Assembly (NCBI GenBank): GCA_019119995.1
Contig: DWVY01000007.1
Span: 51,387 to 115,386, forward strand
Length of the DNA stretch: 64,000 bases
Direction: 5' to 3'
Source of the DNA: Candidatus Mediterraneibacter faecavium
GTDB lineage: Bacteria > Bacillota > Clostridia > Lachnospirales > Lachnospiraceae
Position numbers and translations under genes: made by a program. This document shows positions 52,598-59,773 of this stretch, piece after piece. Within the stretch, counting starts at the first letter, position 1; each line of letters opens with the position of its first letter. The notes under the pieces were generated by a model, which was not told where the DNA came from, made no database searches, and saw only the letters and a list, made by a program, of their open reading frames with translations.

Positions 52598-52879
52598 ATG
52601 GCAATGGCACAGCAGGCATTAGGAATGGTTGAAACAAGAGGACTTACGGCAGCGATCGAGGCTGCAGATGCAATGACAAAGGCAGCAGAGGTTACTCTGA
52701 TCGGAACAGAGAAGATCGGAAGCGGACTCGTAACAGTAATGGTACGCGGAGATGTAGGAGCTGTCAAAGCTGCTGTAGAGACAGGCGCAGACGCAGCAGG
52801 AAGACTTGGCGAATTAGTTGCTACACACGTAATCCCGAGACCGCACAACGATGTTGAGAAGATCCTTCCTACTGTATAG
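52598..52879 (+). CDS. BMC-H shell protein (PduA/PduJ-like)
   Basis: A canonical 93-residue hexameric shell tile: [20 protein letters not shown], then [20 protein letters not shown] and [14 protein letters not shown]. The pore-loop sequence KIGSG is as in major facet proteins. It is almost identical over the core to the short form of the gene at 53352. Behind AGGAGGAAATGAACA. It is expected to be an abundant facet protein. Confidence 0.95.
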   Translation: MAMAQQALGMVETRGLTAAIEAADAMTKAAEVTLIGTEKIGSGLVTVMVRGDVGAVKAAVETGADAAGRLGELVATHVIPRPHNDVEKILPTV

Positions 52880-52927
52880 TCATACTGCTTGCGGGAGGTC
52901 CTTACATTAAAGCAAAGGAGCAGTCTC

Positions 52928-53212
52928 ATGGGAAACGCGTATGGATTTTTTGAGATCCCGAGTGTTACGGCGGCGGTAGTCGCAGTTGATATCATGTGCA
53001 AGACAGCAGATGTGCAGTTTGTCACATGGGAGAAAAAACTGGGCGGACGCTTAGTTACGATCATCATCCGCGGTGACGTATCCGCTGTAAAACAGGCTGT
53101 CGAAGCTGCTGAGGCAGGCGGAATCAAAAAGCCTGTGTGCGCTGTAGTGATCCCGAGCCCCCATGAGGAGGTACTCAAGATCGTTAACGGCAGTGCGAAC
53201 AGAGTAAGTTAG
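52928..53212 (+). CDS. BMC-H shell protein, divergent pore
   Basis: A 94-residue BMC domain protein: [39 protein letters not shown] and [16 protein letters not shown]. The pore loop KKLGGR differs from the KIGSG of its neighbours, suggesting a tile with another permeability. ATG 52928 follows AAAGGAGCAG. It resembles PduK/EutK-type or PduJ variants only loosely. Confidence 0.9.
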   Translation: MGNAYGFFEIPSVTAAVVAVDIMCKTADVQFVTWEKKLGGRLVTIIIRGDVSAVKQAVEAAEAGGIKKPVCAVVIPSPHEEVLKIVNGSANRVS

Positions 53213-53225
53213 GAGGCAGTTTAAG

Positions 53226-53630
53226 ATGGCAGAAGAAAAGAAAACAACAACAGCCAAAGCGCCGGCAAAAACTGTACGAAGAGTGAGAAAGACGGCGCAG
53301 AAGGCAGAAACGGTTCAGGAACAACCTACAATTCAGAAGGAGGAAAGAAAAATGTCACAGGAAGCATTAGGAATGGTTGAAACAAGAGGTCTGGTAGCAT
53401 CAATTGAAGCAGCAGATACAATGTTAAAAGCTGCAAATGTAGTTCTGGTCGGAACAGAGAAGATCGGAAGCGGACTTGTAACAGTTATGGTACGTGGAGA
53501 CGTAGGAGCTGTTAAATCAGCAGTTGAGTCTGGAGCAGAGGCTGCAGGAAGACTCGGCGAATTAGTTGCTACACACGTAATCCCGAGACCGCACAACGAT
53601 GTGGAGAAGATTCTTCCGGTTCTTAAATAA
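53226..53630 (+). CDS. BMC-H shell protein with basic N-terminal tail and internal start
   Basis: The long form has 134 residues. The first 42 are a Lys/Ala/Thr/Arg-rich tail ([20 protein letters not shown]) followed by a canonical BMC-H ([20 protein letters not shown]). An in-frame ATG at 53352 is preceded by AAGGAGGAAAG at ideal spacing, so a 92-residue tail-less shell protein is very likely made as well. The tail resembles histone-H1-like or ribosomal tails in composition. It may bind nucleic acid or acidic cargo, or project into the lumen. Confidence 0.88.
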   Translation: MAEEKKTTTAKAPAKTVRRVRKTAQKAETVQEQPTIQKEERKMSQEALGMVETRGLVASIEAADTMLKAANVVLVGTEKIGSGLVTVMVRGDVGAVKSAVESGAEAAGRLGELVATHVIPRPHNDVEKILPVLK

Positions 53631-53681
53631 TCTGGGATTATTGAAAAGTCAATAATCGCGTATTATCGACGAATCAATGGT

Positions 53682-53712
53682 GGGAACTGATCAGGCAACT
53701 GTATCAGTTCCC
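53682..53712 (+). other. Intra-operon stem-loop before pduL
   Basis: GGGAACTGAT (53682-53691) pairs perfectly with ATCAGTTCCC (53703-53712). A smaller GATTATTG/CAATAATC hairpin lies just upstream (53636-53657). With no T run these look like mRNA stabilising or processing structures between shell genes and pduL. Confidence 0.6.
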
Positions 53713-53736
53713 TGCAAATACAAGGAGAATTGAGAT

Positions 53737-54387
53737 ATGGATAACAGTAATGTGGCATTAATTACAAAGCTGGTTCTGGAAGCAGTTGAAAAACAGAAAT
53801 CATCCGATGATGCAGGATATCTTGTACCCATCGGAGTGTCCGCAAGACATATCCATCTTACACAGGAACACGTTGAAGTGCTGTTCGGCAAAGGCTATCA
53901 GCTGACCAAGAAAAAGGAGCTGATGGGCGGACAGTTCGCATCAAATGAAACTGTAACAATCGTGGGAATCAAACTCAGGGCTATCGAAAATGTCAGGGTT
54001 TTAGGTCCGGTCAGAAAACAGACACAGGTAGAGATTTCCGCGACAGACGCAATTAAGCTTGGCGTTAAAGCTCCGATCAGAGAGTCCGGAAATGTTGCAG
54101 GAAGTGCTCCGATCGCCGTAGTGGGACCGAAGGGTGCCCTTTATCTTAAAGAAGGCTGTATTATTGCAATGAGACATATACATATGTCACCGAGAGATGC
54201 AATGGCAGCCGGCGTGCATGACGGGGATATCGTATCGGTAAAAGCGGACAATGAAAGAGGAACAATATTTAATCACGTAAAGATTCGTGTGGACGACAGT
54301 TTCACGCTTGAGATGCACATAGATACCGATGAGGCAAATGCTGCAAAAATCGCAACCGGAGATACGGTGAGGATCATATCATGCTGA
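53737..54387 (+). CDS. pduL: Phosphate propanoyltransferase
   Basis: The 216-residue PduL-type phosphotransacylase converts acyl-CoA plus phosphate to acyl-phosphate and recycles CoA inside the shell. NSNVALITKLVLEAVEKQ is the N-terminal encapsulation helix. The two beta-barrel halves carry zinc-binding histidines in SARHIHLTQEHV and MRHIHMSPRDA, and a further His in LEMHIDTDEA. It precedes the vertex-protein gene, whose start overlaps its stop. Confidence 0.95.
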   Translation: MDNSNVALITKLVLEAVEKQKSSDDAGYLVPIGVSARHIHLTQEHVEVLFGKGYQLTKKKELMGGQFASNETVTIVGIKLRAIENVRVLGPVRKQTQVEISATDAIKLGVKAPIRESGNVAGSAPIAVVGPKGALYLKEGCIIAMRHIHMSPRDAMAAGVHDGDIVSVKADNERGTIFNHVKIRVDDSFTLEMHIDTDEANAAKIATGDTVRIISC

Positions 54388-54647
54388 TAGGAAAAGTTGT
54401 CGGAAGTGTTGTTTCAACACGTAAATGTGAAAATTTGGTCGGAAATAAATTTATGATCGTGGATATACTGGAGCATATGCATTCCGGCGCAGACCAGCTT
54501 ATCGCGATCGATAAGATCGGAGCAGGAATCGGCGAGTACGTGCTTGTGGCACAGGGCAGCGCGGCAAGAATCGGAAGCGGTATGCCTGATGCGCCGATCG
54601 ATGCAGCGATCGTGGGAATTATTGACGACGGATCAGGACTGGAGTAG
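54381..54647 (+). CDS. EutN/CcmL-type pentameric vertex protein
   Basis: The 88-residue protein MLIGKVVGSVVSTRKCENLV is the standard BMC-P N-terminus, with VLVAQGSAARIGSG and IDAAIVGIIDD at the end. Five copies cap each shell vertex. It overlaps pduL by seven bases. One such gene is enough for shell closure, which supports the locus encoding a complete compartment. Confidence 0.95.
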   Translation: MLIGKVVGSVVSTRKCENLVGNKFMIVDILEHMHSGADQLIAIDKIGAGIGEYVLVAQGSAARIGSGMPDAPIDAAIVGIIDDGSGLE

Positions 54648-54654
54648 TGGAATT

Positions 54655-55977
54655 ATGGATATGAAAGAATTAAGCAGCATATTGCAGCAGAACGGTATCG
54701 TTGGTGCAGGTGGTGCAGGATTTCCGACATATGCAAAGCTGGATGAGCGCGCAGAGACGATCATCCTGAATTGTGCGGAATGTGAACCGCTCCTGAGGCT
54801 GCACAGACAGCTTCTTGAAAAGCACGCCGCCGAGATCGCAGATATGTTCCATACGATCGCAGAGACTGTTGGGGCGAAAGAAGCAATTATCGGTATTAAA
54901 AAAGCGTATAAGAAGACGATCGAAGCAGTAGACGCTGTTATTGAGAAATATCCGGAAATGAGACTTGGATTGCTGGATGAAGTTTATCCTGCCGGCGATG
55001 AAGTCGTACTTATCTATGAAGTGACAGGCAAGGTTGTGCGTCCTGGCGGACTTCCGATCGAGAGCGGGGTCGCGGTATTCAACGTAGAGACTGTTTATAA
55101 TGCGTACAGGGCTTTACACGAAAATACACCTGTTGAAGATAAGCTCGTGTCTGTTGTCGCAGAGGTAGAGAATCCGGTTACTGTTCGCGTTCCTATCGGT
55201 ACGCCTCTTGATGAGGTGGTAGCGCTCGCAGGACACGTCACAACACCGAATCCGGTGTATTTTGTAGGCGGTCCTATGATGGGCAATATCGGAACAGGCG
55301 CCCAGCCGGTAACAAAGACGACGAATGCAATTCTCGTACTGCCGGAAGATCATTATATTGTTCAGAAGAAATTAAAGAAAAACTCAATTGATATGAAACG
55401 TGCAGCGGCATGCTGCTGCCAGTGTACAATGTGTACGGACTTATGTCCGCGGCATCTGCTCGGACATCCGATCGAGCCGAACAAATTCATGCTTGCAGCT
55501 ACCTGCAAGGATATACAGGAGCCGAACATTTTTGTAAATACAATGTTCTGTTCTTCCTGTGGTGTCTGCGAATTGTACTCCTGTTTCCAGGGGCTCTCGC
55601 CGAGAAGCCTGATGGCTGAATATAAAGCCGGTTTACGGGCGAACGGAATCAAAGCTCCGCATGTGGAAGCAAAGCCGGTAGGACCGGAGAGAGAGTACAG
55701 AAAAGTTCCGATGGAACGCCTGATGGCAAGGATCGATCTCACAAAATATAACAGAGAAGCGCCTCTTGATGAATCAGAGATCGCAATAAAAAAAGTGAAG
55801 ATCATGATGAGCCAGCATATAGGCGCACCTGCTTCACCGATCGTTAAGCAGGGTGATAAGGTAACAAAGGGACAGATGATCGCTGAACCGGGCAAAGGCT
55901 TGAGCGTGGGAATTCACGCATCAGTGACAGGTACAGTGACCGAAGTAAATGACAAATATGTCATCATAGAAACTTAG
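54655..55977 (+). CDS. PduS-like Fe-S flavoprotein (RnfC-type)
   Basis: A 440-residue protein with the GAGGAGFPTYAKLD glycine-rich flavin/NADH-binding segment and an SLBB region. It has two 4Fe-4S motifs (CCCQCTMCTDLCPRHLLGHP and CSSCGVCELYSC). In pdu systems PduS moves electrons between NADH and a lumen acceptor, docking to the cluster-bearing shell protein PduT. ATG 54655 is seven bases after the eutN-like stop. The longer frame from 54544 overlaps that gene and is rejected. Confidence 0.9.
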   Translation: MDMKELSSILQQNGIVGAGGAGFPTYAKLDERAETIILNCAECEPLLRLHRQLLEKHAAEIADMFHTIAETVGAKEAIIGIKKAYKKTIEAVDAVIEKYPEMRLGLLDEVYPAGDEVVLIYEVTGKVVRPGGLPIESGVAVFNVETVYNAYRALHENTPVEDKLVSVVAEVENPVTVRVPIGTPLDEVVALAGHVTTPNPVYFVGGPMMGNIGTGAQPVTKTTNAILVLPEDHYIVQKKLKKNSIDMKRAAACCCQCTMCTDLCPRHLLGHPIEPNKFMLAATCKDIQEPNIFVNTMFCSSCGVCELYSCFQGLSPRSLMAEYKAGLRANGIKAPHVEAKPVGPEREYRKVPMERLMARIDLTKYNREAPLDESEIAIKKVKIMMSQHIGAPASPIVKQGDKVTKGQMIAEPGKGLSVGIHASVTGTVTEVNDKYVIIET

Positions 55978-55993
55978 GAAGGACGTGCAGGCA

Positions 55994-56542
55994 ATGAGTA
56001 AGGCAATTGGAATGGTAGAATATAAGACTGTTTCAGCAGGCATTACCGCAACAGATGCAATGGTAAAGACCTCTGAAGTCAGTATAATCGAAGCTCAGAC
56101 AGTATGTCCGGGTAAGTATATTGCGATCATTACAGGTGACTTAAGTGCCGTGAAAGCAGCGGTTGACAATGCCAAAGAGCTGCACGGTTTCCACCTGATC
56201 GACAGTTTTGTACTCGGAAACCCGCATGAGTCTATTTTCCCGGCGATCTATGGAGCATCCAAGATTGAAGATGTATCGGCGCTCGGTATTTTTGAGACAT
56301 ATGACGCTGCATCTATTATCGTAGCAGCCGATGAGGCAGCTAAGACAGCGATCGTTGATCTGATCGAGCTGCGTATCGCAAGAGGTATGTGCGGAAAATC
56401 ATATATGCTGCTGACAGGCGAAGTTGCTGCCGTAGAGGCAGCGATCGAACGGGCGAAAGAAGCAGTGAAAGACAGAGGAATGTTCCTCGATTCGTCAGTT
56501 ATTGCTCATCCGGATGCCCAGATTCGTGATGCAATTTTATAA
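55994..56542 (+). CDS. Tandem-domain BMC-T shell protein (PduT-like)
   Basis: A 182-residue protein with two BMC domains (SKAIGMVEYKTVSAGITATD and VSALGIFETYDAASIIVAAD), forming pseudohexameric trimers. Cys38 in AQTVCPGKY is exactly the position that holds the central 4Fe-4S cluster in PduT trimers. It follows the pduS-like gene directly, which supports an electron conduit across the shell. ATG 55994 was chosen over GTG 55985 on domain start. It is the last gene of the main operon. Confidence 0.92.
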   Translation: MSKAIGMVEYKTVSAGITATDAMVKTSEVSIIEAQTVCPGKYIAIITGDLSAVKAAVDNAKELHGFHLIDSFVLGNPHESIFPAIYGASKIEDVSALGIFETYDAASIIVAADEAAKTAIVDLIELRIARGMCGKSYMLLTGEVAAVEAAIERAKEAVKDRGMFLDSSVIAHPDAQIRDAIL

Positions 56543-56552
56543 AGCAATGAAT

Positions 56553-56634
56553 AGACAGGCTCTCCCCTGCTTATGACTGCAGTATGCGGCATGTTCCCGC
56601 ATAAGTGCAGAGCGGTCGGAGGGTCTGTTTTGTC
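56553..56634 (+). terminator. Terminator after the BMC operon
   Basis: GACAGGCTCTCC and GGAGGGTCTGTT arms enclose a smaller GCATAAG/CTTATG-type stem and are followed by TTGTC. It is imperfect, so part of the transcription may continue into the DeoR gene. Confidence 0.55.
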
Positions 56635-56653
56635 ATAATCAGGAGGCAGTGAG

Positions 56654-57424
56654 ATGCTTGCAATAGAAAGACGTAACGAGATCCTGGAAAAGCTTCAGAC
56701 AGACAGACGAGTTGTTGTGAGCGAACTGAGCCAGTTGTATGATGTCTCTGAGGAGACGATCAGAAGAGATCTTGAGAAACTGGTAAATGACGGCTATGCT
56801 ATCAAAAGCTATGGCGGAGCTGTTATCAATGAGAACGTTAATATTGAACTGCCATTTAATATCAGAAAGAACCGGAATATTTTAGGTAAACAGCACATAG
56901 CGGAATTGGTTGCCGGACTGGTGAATGATGGAGACAGTATTATGCTGGATGCCAGCACTACCGCGGTATATATTGCGAAAGCATTGCAGGAGAAAGGGAA
57001 AAAGAACCTTACGATCATCACCAATTCTATCGAAATTATCATCGAGCTGTTTGATGTGCAGGACTGGACGATCCTGTCAACAGGCGGTGCATCACGGGAA
57101 GGGTCATTTGCACTCGTAGGACCGCAGACAGACAGGATGCTCAGCAACTACCATGTTGATAAAGCGATTATCTCCTGTAAAGGCATTGATGTATCGGCCG
57201 GATTTACGGATTCAGACGATCTGCATGCCAACAATAAAAGGACAATGCTAAAGTCTGCAAAGGACAGGATCCTTGCGATCGACAGCAGTAAATTTGATCG
57301 GATAGCATTTACGGAGATAGGAACTCTGGATGATCTTACGGTAGTGATAACCGATGAGAGACCGGAGGAAAAATGGCTCCAGGTATTTAAAGATTCGGGA
57401 ATACAGTGTATCTATCCTCAGTAA
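56654..57424 (+). CDS. DeoR family regulator
   Basis: A 256-residue regulator with an N-terminal winged helix (ERRNEILEKLQTDRRVVVSE and SEETIRRDLEKLVNDGYAIK) and a C-terminal sugar-phosphate-sensing domain (IMLDASTTAVYIAKAL, then ILSTGGASREGSFALVG). DeoR proteins typically respond to a phosphorylated sugar, which fits an operon starting with a sugar-phosphate aldolase. The AGGAGG ribosome binding site is strong. Its likely targets are the inverted repeats at 48096-48113 and 48160-48173. Confidence 0.92.
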   Translation: MLAIERRNEILEKLQTDRRVVVSELSQLYDVSEETIRRDLEKLVNDGYAIKSYGGAVINENVNIELPFNIRKNRNILGKQHIAELVAGLVNDGDSIMLDASTTAVYIAKALQEKGKKNLTIITNSIEIIIELFDVQDWTILSTGGASREGSFALVGPQTDRMLSNYHVDKAIISCKGIDVSAGFTDSDDLHANNKRTMLKSAKDRILAIDSSKFDRIAFTEIGTLDDLTVVITDERPEEKWLQVFKDSGIQCIYPQ

Positions 57425-57470
57425 TTGAGAAGTCATATGAACGCGGAATCCGAATGAAGAGAGGACAGCT

Positions 57471-58616
57471 ATGAAAAGCTTTGATATTAAAACAAAAATT
57501 TATTTTGGAGATCAGGCACTTGACCGTCTGGCAGAGATCCCTTATCAGAAAGTATTGGTCGTGACTGATCCGTTCATTGCCCAGGGAGACCTGATCGACC
57601 TGGTCACAGAACCGCTGAAAAGAGGAAATAAGCAGTTTGAGGTGTTTAAAGATGTTGTGCCTGATCCGCCGATCGAGAAGATCAGCGAAGGCGTAAAGAA
57701 GATGCTTGAATACAGACCGGATGCCATTGTTGCGGTTGGCGGCGGATCTGCTATTGATTCATCAAAGTCCATCCGGGAATTTGCACTGCGTGTAGATCAT
57801 TATGCGGAAGTAGGACTGATCGCGATCCCGACAACAAGCGGGACGGGATCAGAGGTGACATCTTTTGCAGTAGTCACAGATCCTGCGGAAAAAGTAAAAT
57901 ATCCGCTTGTATCATATTCTATGATGCCGGACGAGGCTATTCTGGATGCGGAGCTGGTTAAGAGTGTCCCCCCGGCAGTGACGGCTGATACCGGAATGGA
58001 TGTATTTACCCATGCTCTGGAGGCGTGTGTCAGCATCAACCGCAGTGATTTCTCTAATGCGCTCGCGGAAAAGGCTATCGAGATATGCGGTGTGTTCCTG
58101 CTCAGGGCATTTCTGGACGGAAGTGATATGCACGCAAGGCAGAAAATGCATTCGGCATCATGTCTTGCCGGACTCGCATTTAATACAGCATCACTTGGCC
58201 TGAATCACGGAATGGCACATCAGCTTGGGGCAACGTTCCATATCCCGCACGGACGCGCCAACGCGATGCTGCTGCCTCATATCATAGAGTTCAACAGTGA
58301 TATCAATAAACACAGTAAAAGCCGGGAAACATATCTTCCGGCAGTAAAGAGATATGCGACCGTGGCGCAGATATTGGGATTGAGCAGTTACAATAAGATC
58401 ATGACAGTGAGGTCTCTTGTAAACTGGGTACAGTTCATGTTAAAGGAGATGGACATCCCGCTGTCAATTTCACAGATCGGTACGATTTCCGAAGAAGAAT
58501 ATTTCGGAGCGATCGACCGTATGGCAGACGCCGCGCTTGCGGACGCCTGCACGGCGACAAATCCGAGAGTGCCGACAAAAGACGATGTGATCAGGATCTA
58601 TAAAAATCTCTGGTAA
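57471..58616 (+). CDS. Iron-containing alcohol dehydrogenase (PduQ-like)
   Basis: A 381-residue group III alcohol dehydrogenase. GGGSAIDSSKSI binds NAD; TTSGTGSEVT is the family loop. Metal ligands lie in DTGMDVFTHALEAC (Asp and His) and LNHGMAHQLGATFHIPHGRAN (His pair). It should reduce propanal or lactaldehyde to the alcohol. No encapsulation helix is visible, unlike the zinc alcohol dehydrogenase in the operon, so it may act in the cytosol or enter by association. It is followed by a strong terminator. Confidence 0.9.
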   Translation: MKSFDIKTKIYFGDQALDRLAEIPYQKVLVVTDPFIAQGDLIDLVTEPLKRGNKQFEVFKDVVPDPPIEKISEGVKKMLEYRPDAIVAVGGGSAIDSSKSIREFALRVDHYAEVGLIAIPTTSGTGSEVTSFAVVTDPAEKVKYPLVSYSMMPDEAILDAELVKSVPPAVTADTGMDVFTHALEACVSINRSDFSNALAEKAIEICGVFLLRAFLDGSDMHARQKMHSASCLAGLAFNTASLGLNHGMAHQLGATFHIPHGRANAMLLPHIIEFNSDINKHSKSRETYLPAVKRYATVAQILGLSSYNKIMTVRSLVNWVQFMLKEMDIPLSISQIGTISEEEYFGAIDRMADAALADACTATNPRVPTKDDVIRIYKNLW

Positions 58617-58681
58617 GTCTGGCAGGACGCAGGCTTTTCAGATTGAAAGATCAAGTGGATCTGCGGATTTATCTAAGGACA

Positions 58682-58718
58682 AGACCGGAACTTTATCAAC
58701 GAAGTTCCGGTCTATTTT
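58682..58718 (+). terminator. Strong intrinsic terminator
   Basis: AGACCGGAACTT (58682-58693) pairs perfectly with AAGTTCCGGTCT (58702-58713), followed by ATTTTTG. It closes the BMC/DeoR/alcohol dehydrogenase region. Confidence 0.9.
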
Positions 58719-58737
58719 TGCCTGTCCGGAATTTTTT

Positions 58738-58906
58738 GGGCGTGGAGAAGAAAACAGCCTGCAAGTATGTATTGCGTACGCACCGTAGAGTAACGCCGGC
58801 ACTTGGAGCGCGTCTTTTGCGCTCCTATGTACCGCTGCGCTACGGCCCGAGCGAAAGCGGGTGCGGTAGCAATACATACTTGCAGGCGGACACTTCTCCA
58901 CCCGCC
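58738..58906. repeat. Large palindromic element 1 (~170 bp)
   Basis: A 19-bp perfect inverted repeat, GCCTGCAAGTATGTATTGC (58757-58775) with its complement at 58869-58887, is nested within GGAGAAG/CTTCTCC outer arms (58744-58750 and 58893-58899). Further CCGTAG/CTACGG and GGAGCGC/GCGCTCC stems lie inside. The open frames across it are not credible genes. It could be a MITE-like non-autonomous repeat or a structured RNA. Confidence 0.75.
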
Positions 58907-58999
58907 AAACATAAAGCCTAAAACCTTTCATGAGCTGTAAGTGTTTTCTCTCCCCGTCATATGCTATCATCATAGCAGAGAACAAGGGAGGTGCTTACA

Positions 59000-59773
59000 A
59001 TGAAAACGATTCTTGAAATTGACAGTTTAAAGAAATACTACGGGAAACAGGGGAGCCAGACGAAAGCGCTGAACGGGATCACATTCCAGGTGATGGAAGG
59101 TGAATTCCTCGGGATCATGGGAAGCAGCGGTTCCGGAAAATCTACTCTTTTAAACTGCATTGCAACGGTGATAGAGCCAAGCAGCGGCAGGATCCTGATG
59201 AAAGGCAGGGAGATCCATTCGCTGAAAGGAAAGAAGCTGGCACAGTACAGGGGAAGAGAGATCGGCTATCTGTTCCAGAATTTTGAGCTGATCGATAATC
59301 TGACTGGCAGGGAGAATATTATGCTTCCGATGTCTCTTCACAACGTATCGGATGGAGAAAGCCAAAAGAGGCTGTCGCGGCTGGCGTCCTATCTGGAGAT
59401 CACGGATGTGCTTGACAAATTCCCCGCCCAGATGTCGGGAGGGCAGAAACAGCGCGTTGCGGCGGCAAGAGCTCTGATCATGGATCCGGGAATCATACTT
59501 GCCGACGAGCCGACAGGAGCGCTCGACTCGAAAAATGCAAAAACGCTGATGAAGAAGCTTTCAGGATTAAACGAGGAAGAGAATGCGACGATCCTAATGG
59601 TAACGCATGATTCCAATGCGGCAAGTTACTGCAAGAGGATCCTGTTCATTCAGGACGGGCAGATCTTTCATGAACTGAGGCGGGATACTCCGGAAGAAAC
59701 ACGGCAGGAATTCTATGAGAGGATATTGAAAGTCATGTCACAGCTGGGAGGAGGGAGCGCTAATGTTCTTTGA
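59000..59773 (+). CDS. BceA-type ABC transporter ATPase
   Basis: A 257-residue ATPase of the MacB/LolD-like group used with BceB permeases. Walker A is GSSGSGKSTLLNC, the signature is AQMSGGQKQRVAAARAL, and Walker B is GIILADEPTGALDS. ATG 59000 follows GGGAGGTG. The C-terminal extension (ELRRDTPEETRQEFYERILK) is typical of BceA. It overlaps the permease gene by 11 bases and forms part of a peptide-antibiotic (bacitracin-like) sensing and resistance module. Confidence 0.92.
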   Translation: MKTILEIDSLKKYYGKQGSQTKALNGITFQVMEGEFLGIMGSSGSGKSTLLNCIATVIEPSSGRILMKGREIHSLKGKKLAQYRGREIGYLFQNFELIDNLTGRENIMLPMSLHNVSDGESQKRLSRLASYLEITDVLDKFPAQMSGGQKQRVAAARALIMDPGIILADEPTGALDSKNAKTLMKKLSGLNEEENATILMVTHDSNAASYCKRILFIQDGQIFHELRRDTPEETRQEFYERILKVMSQLGGGSANVL

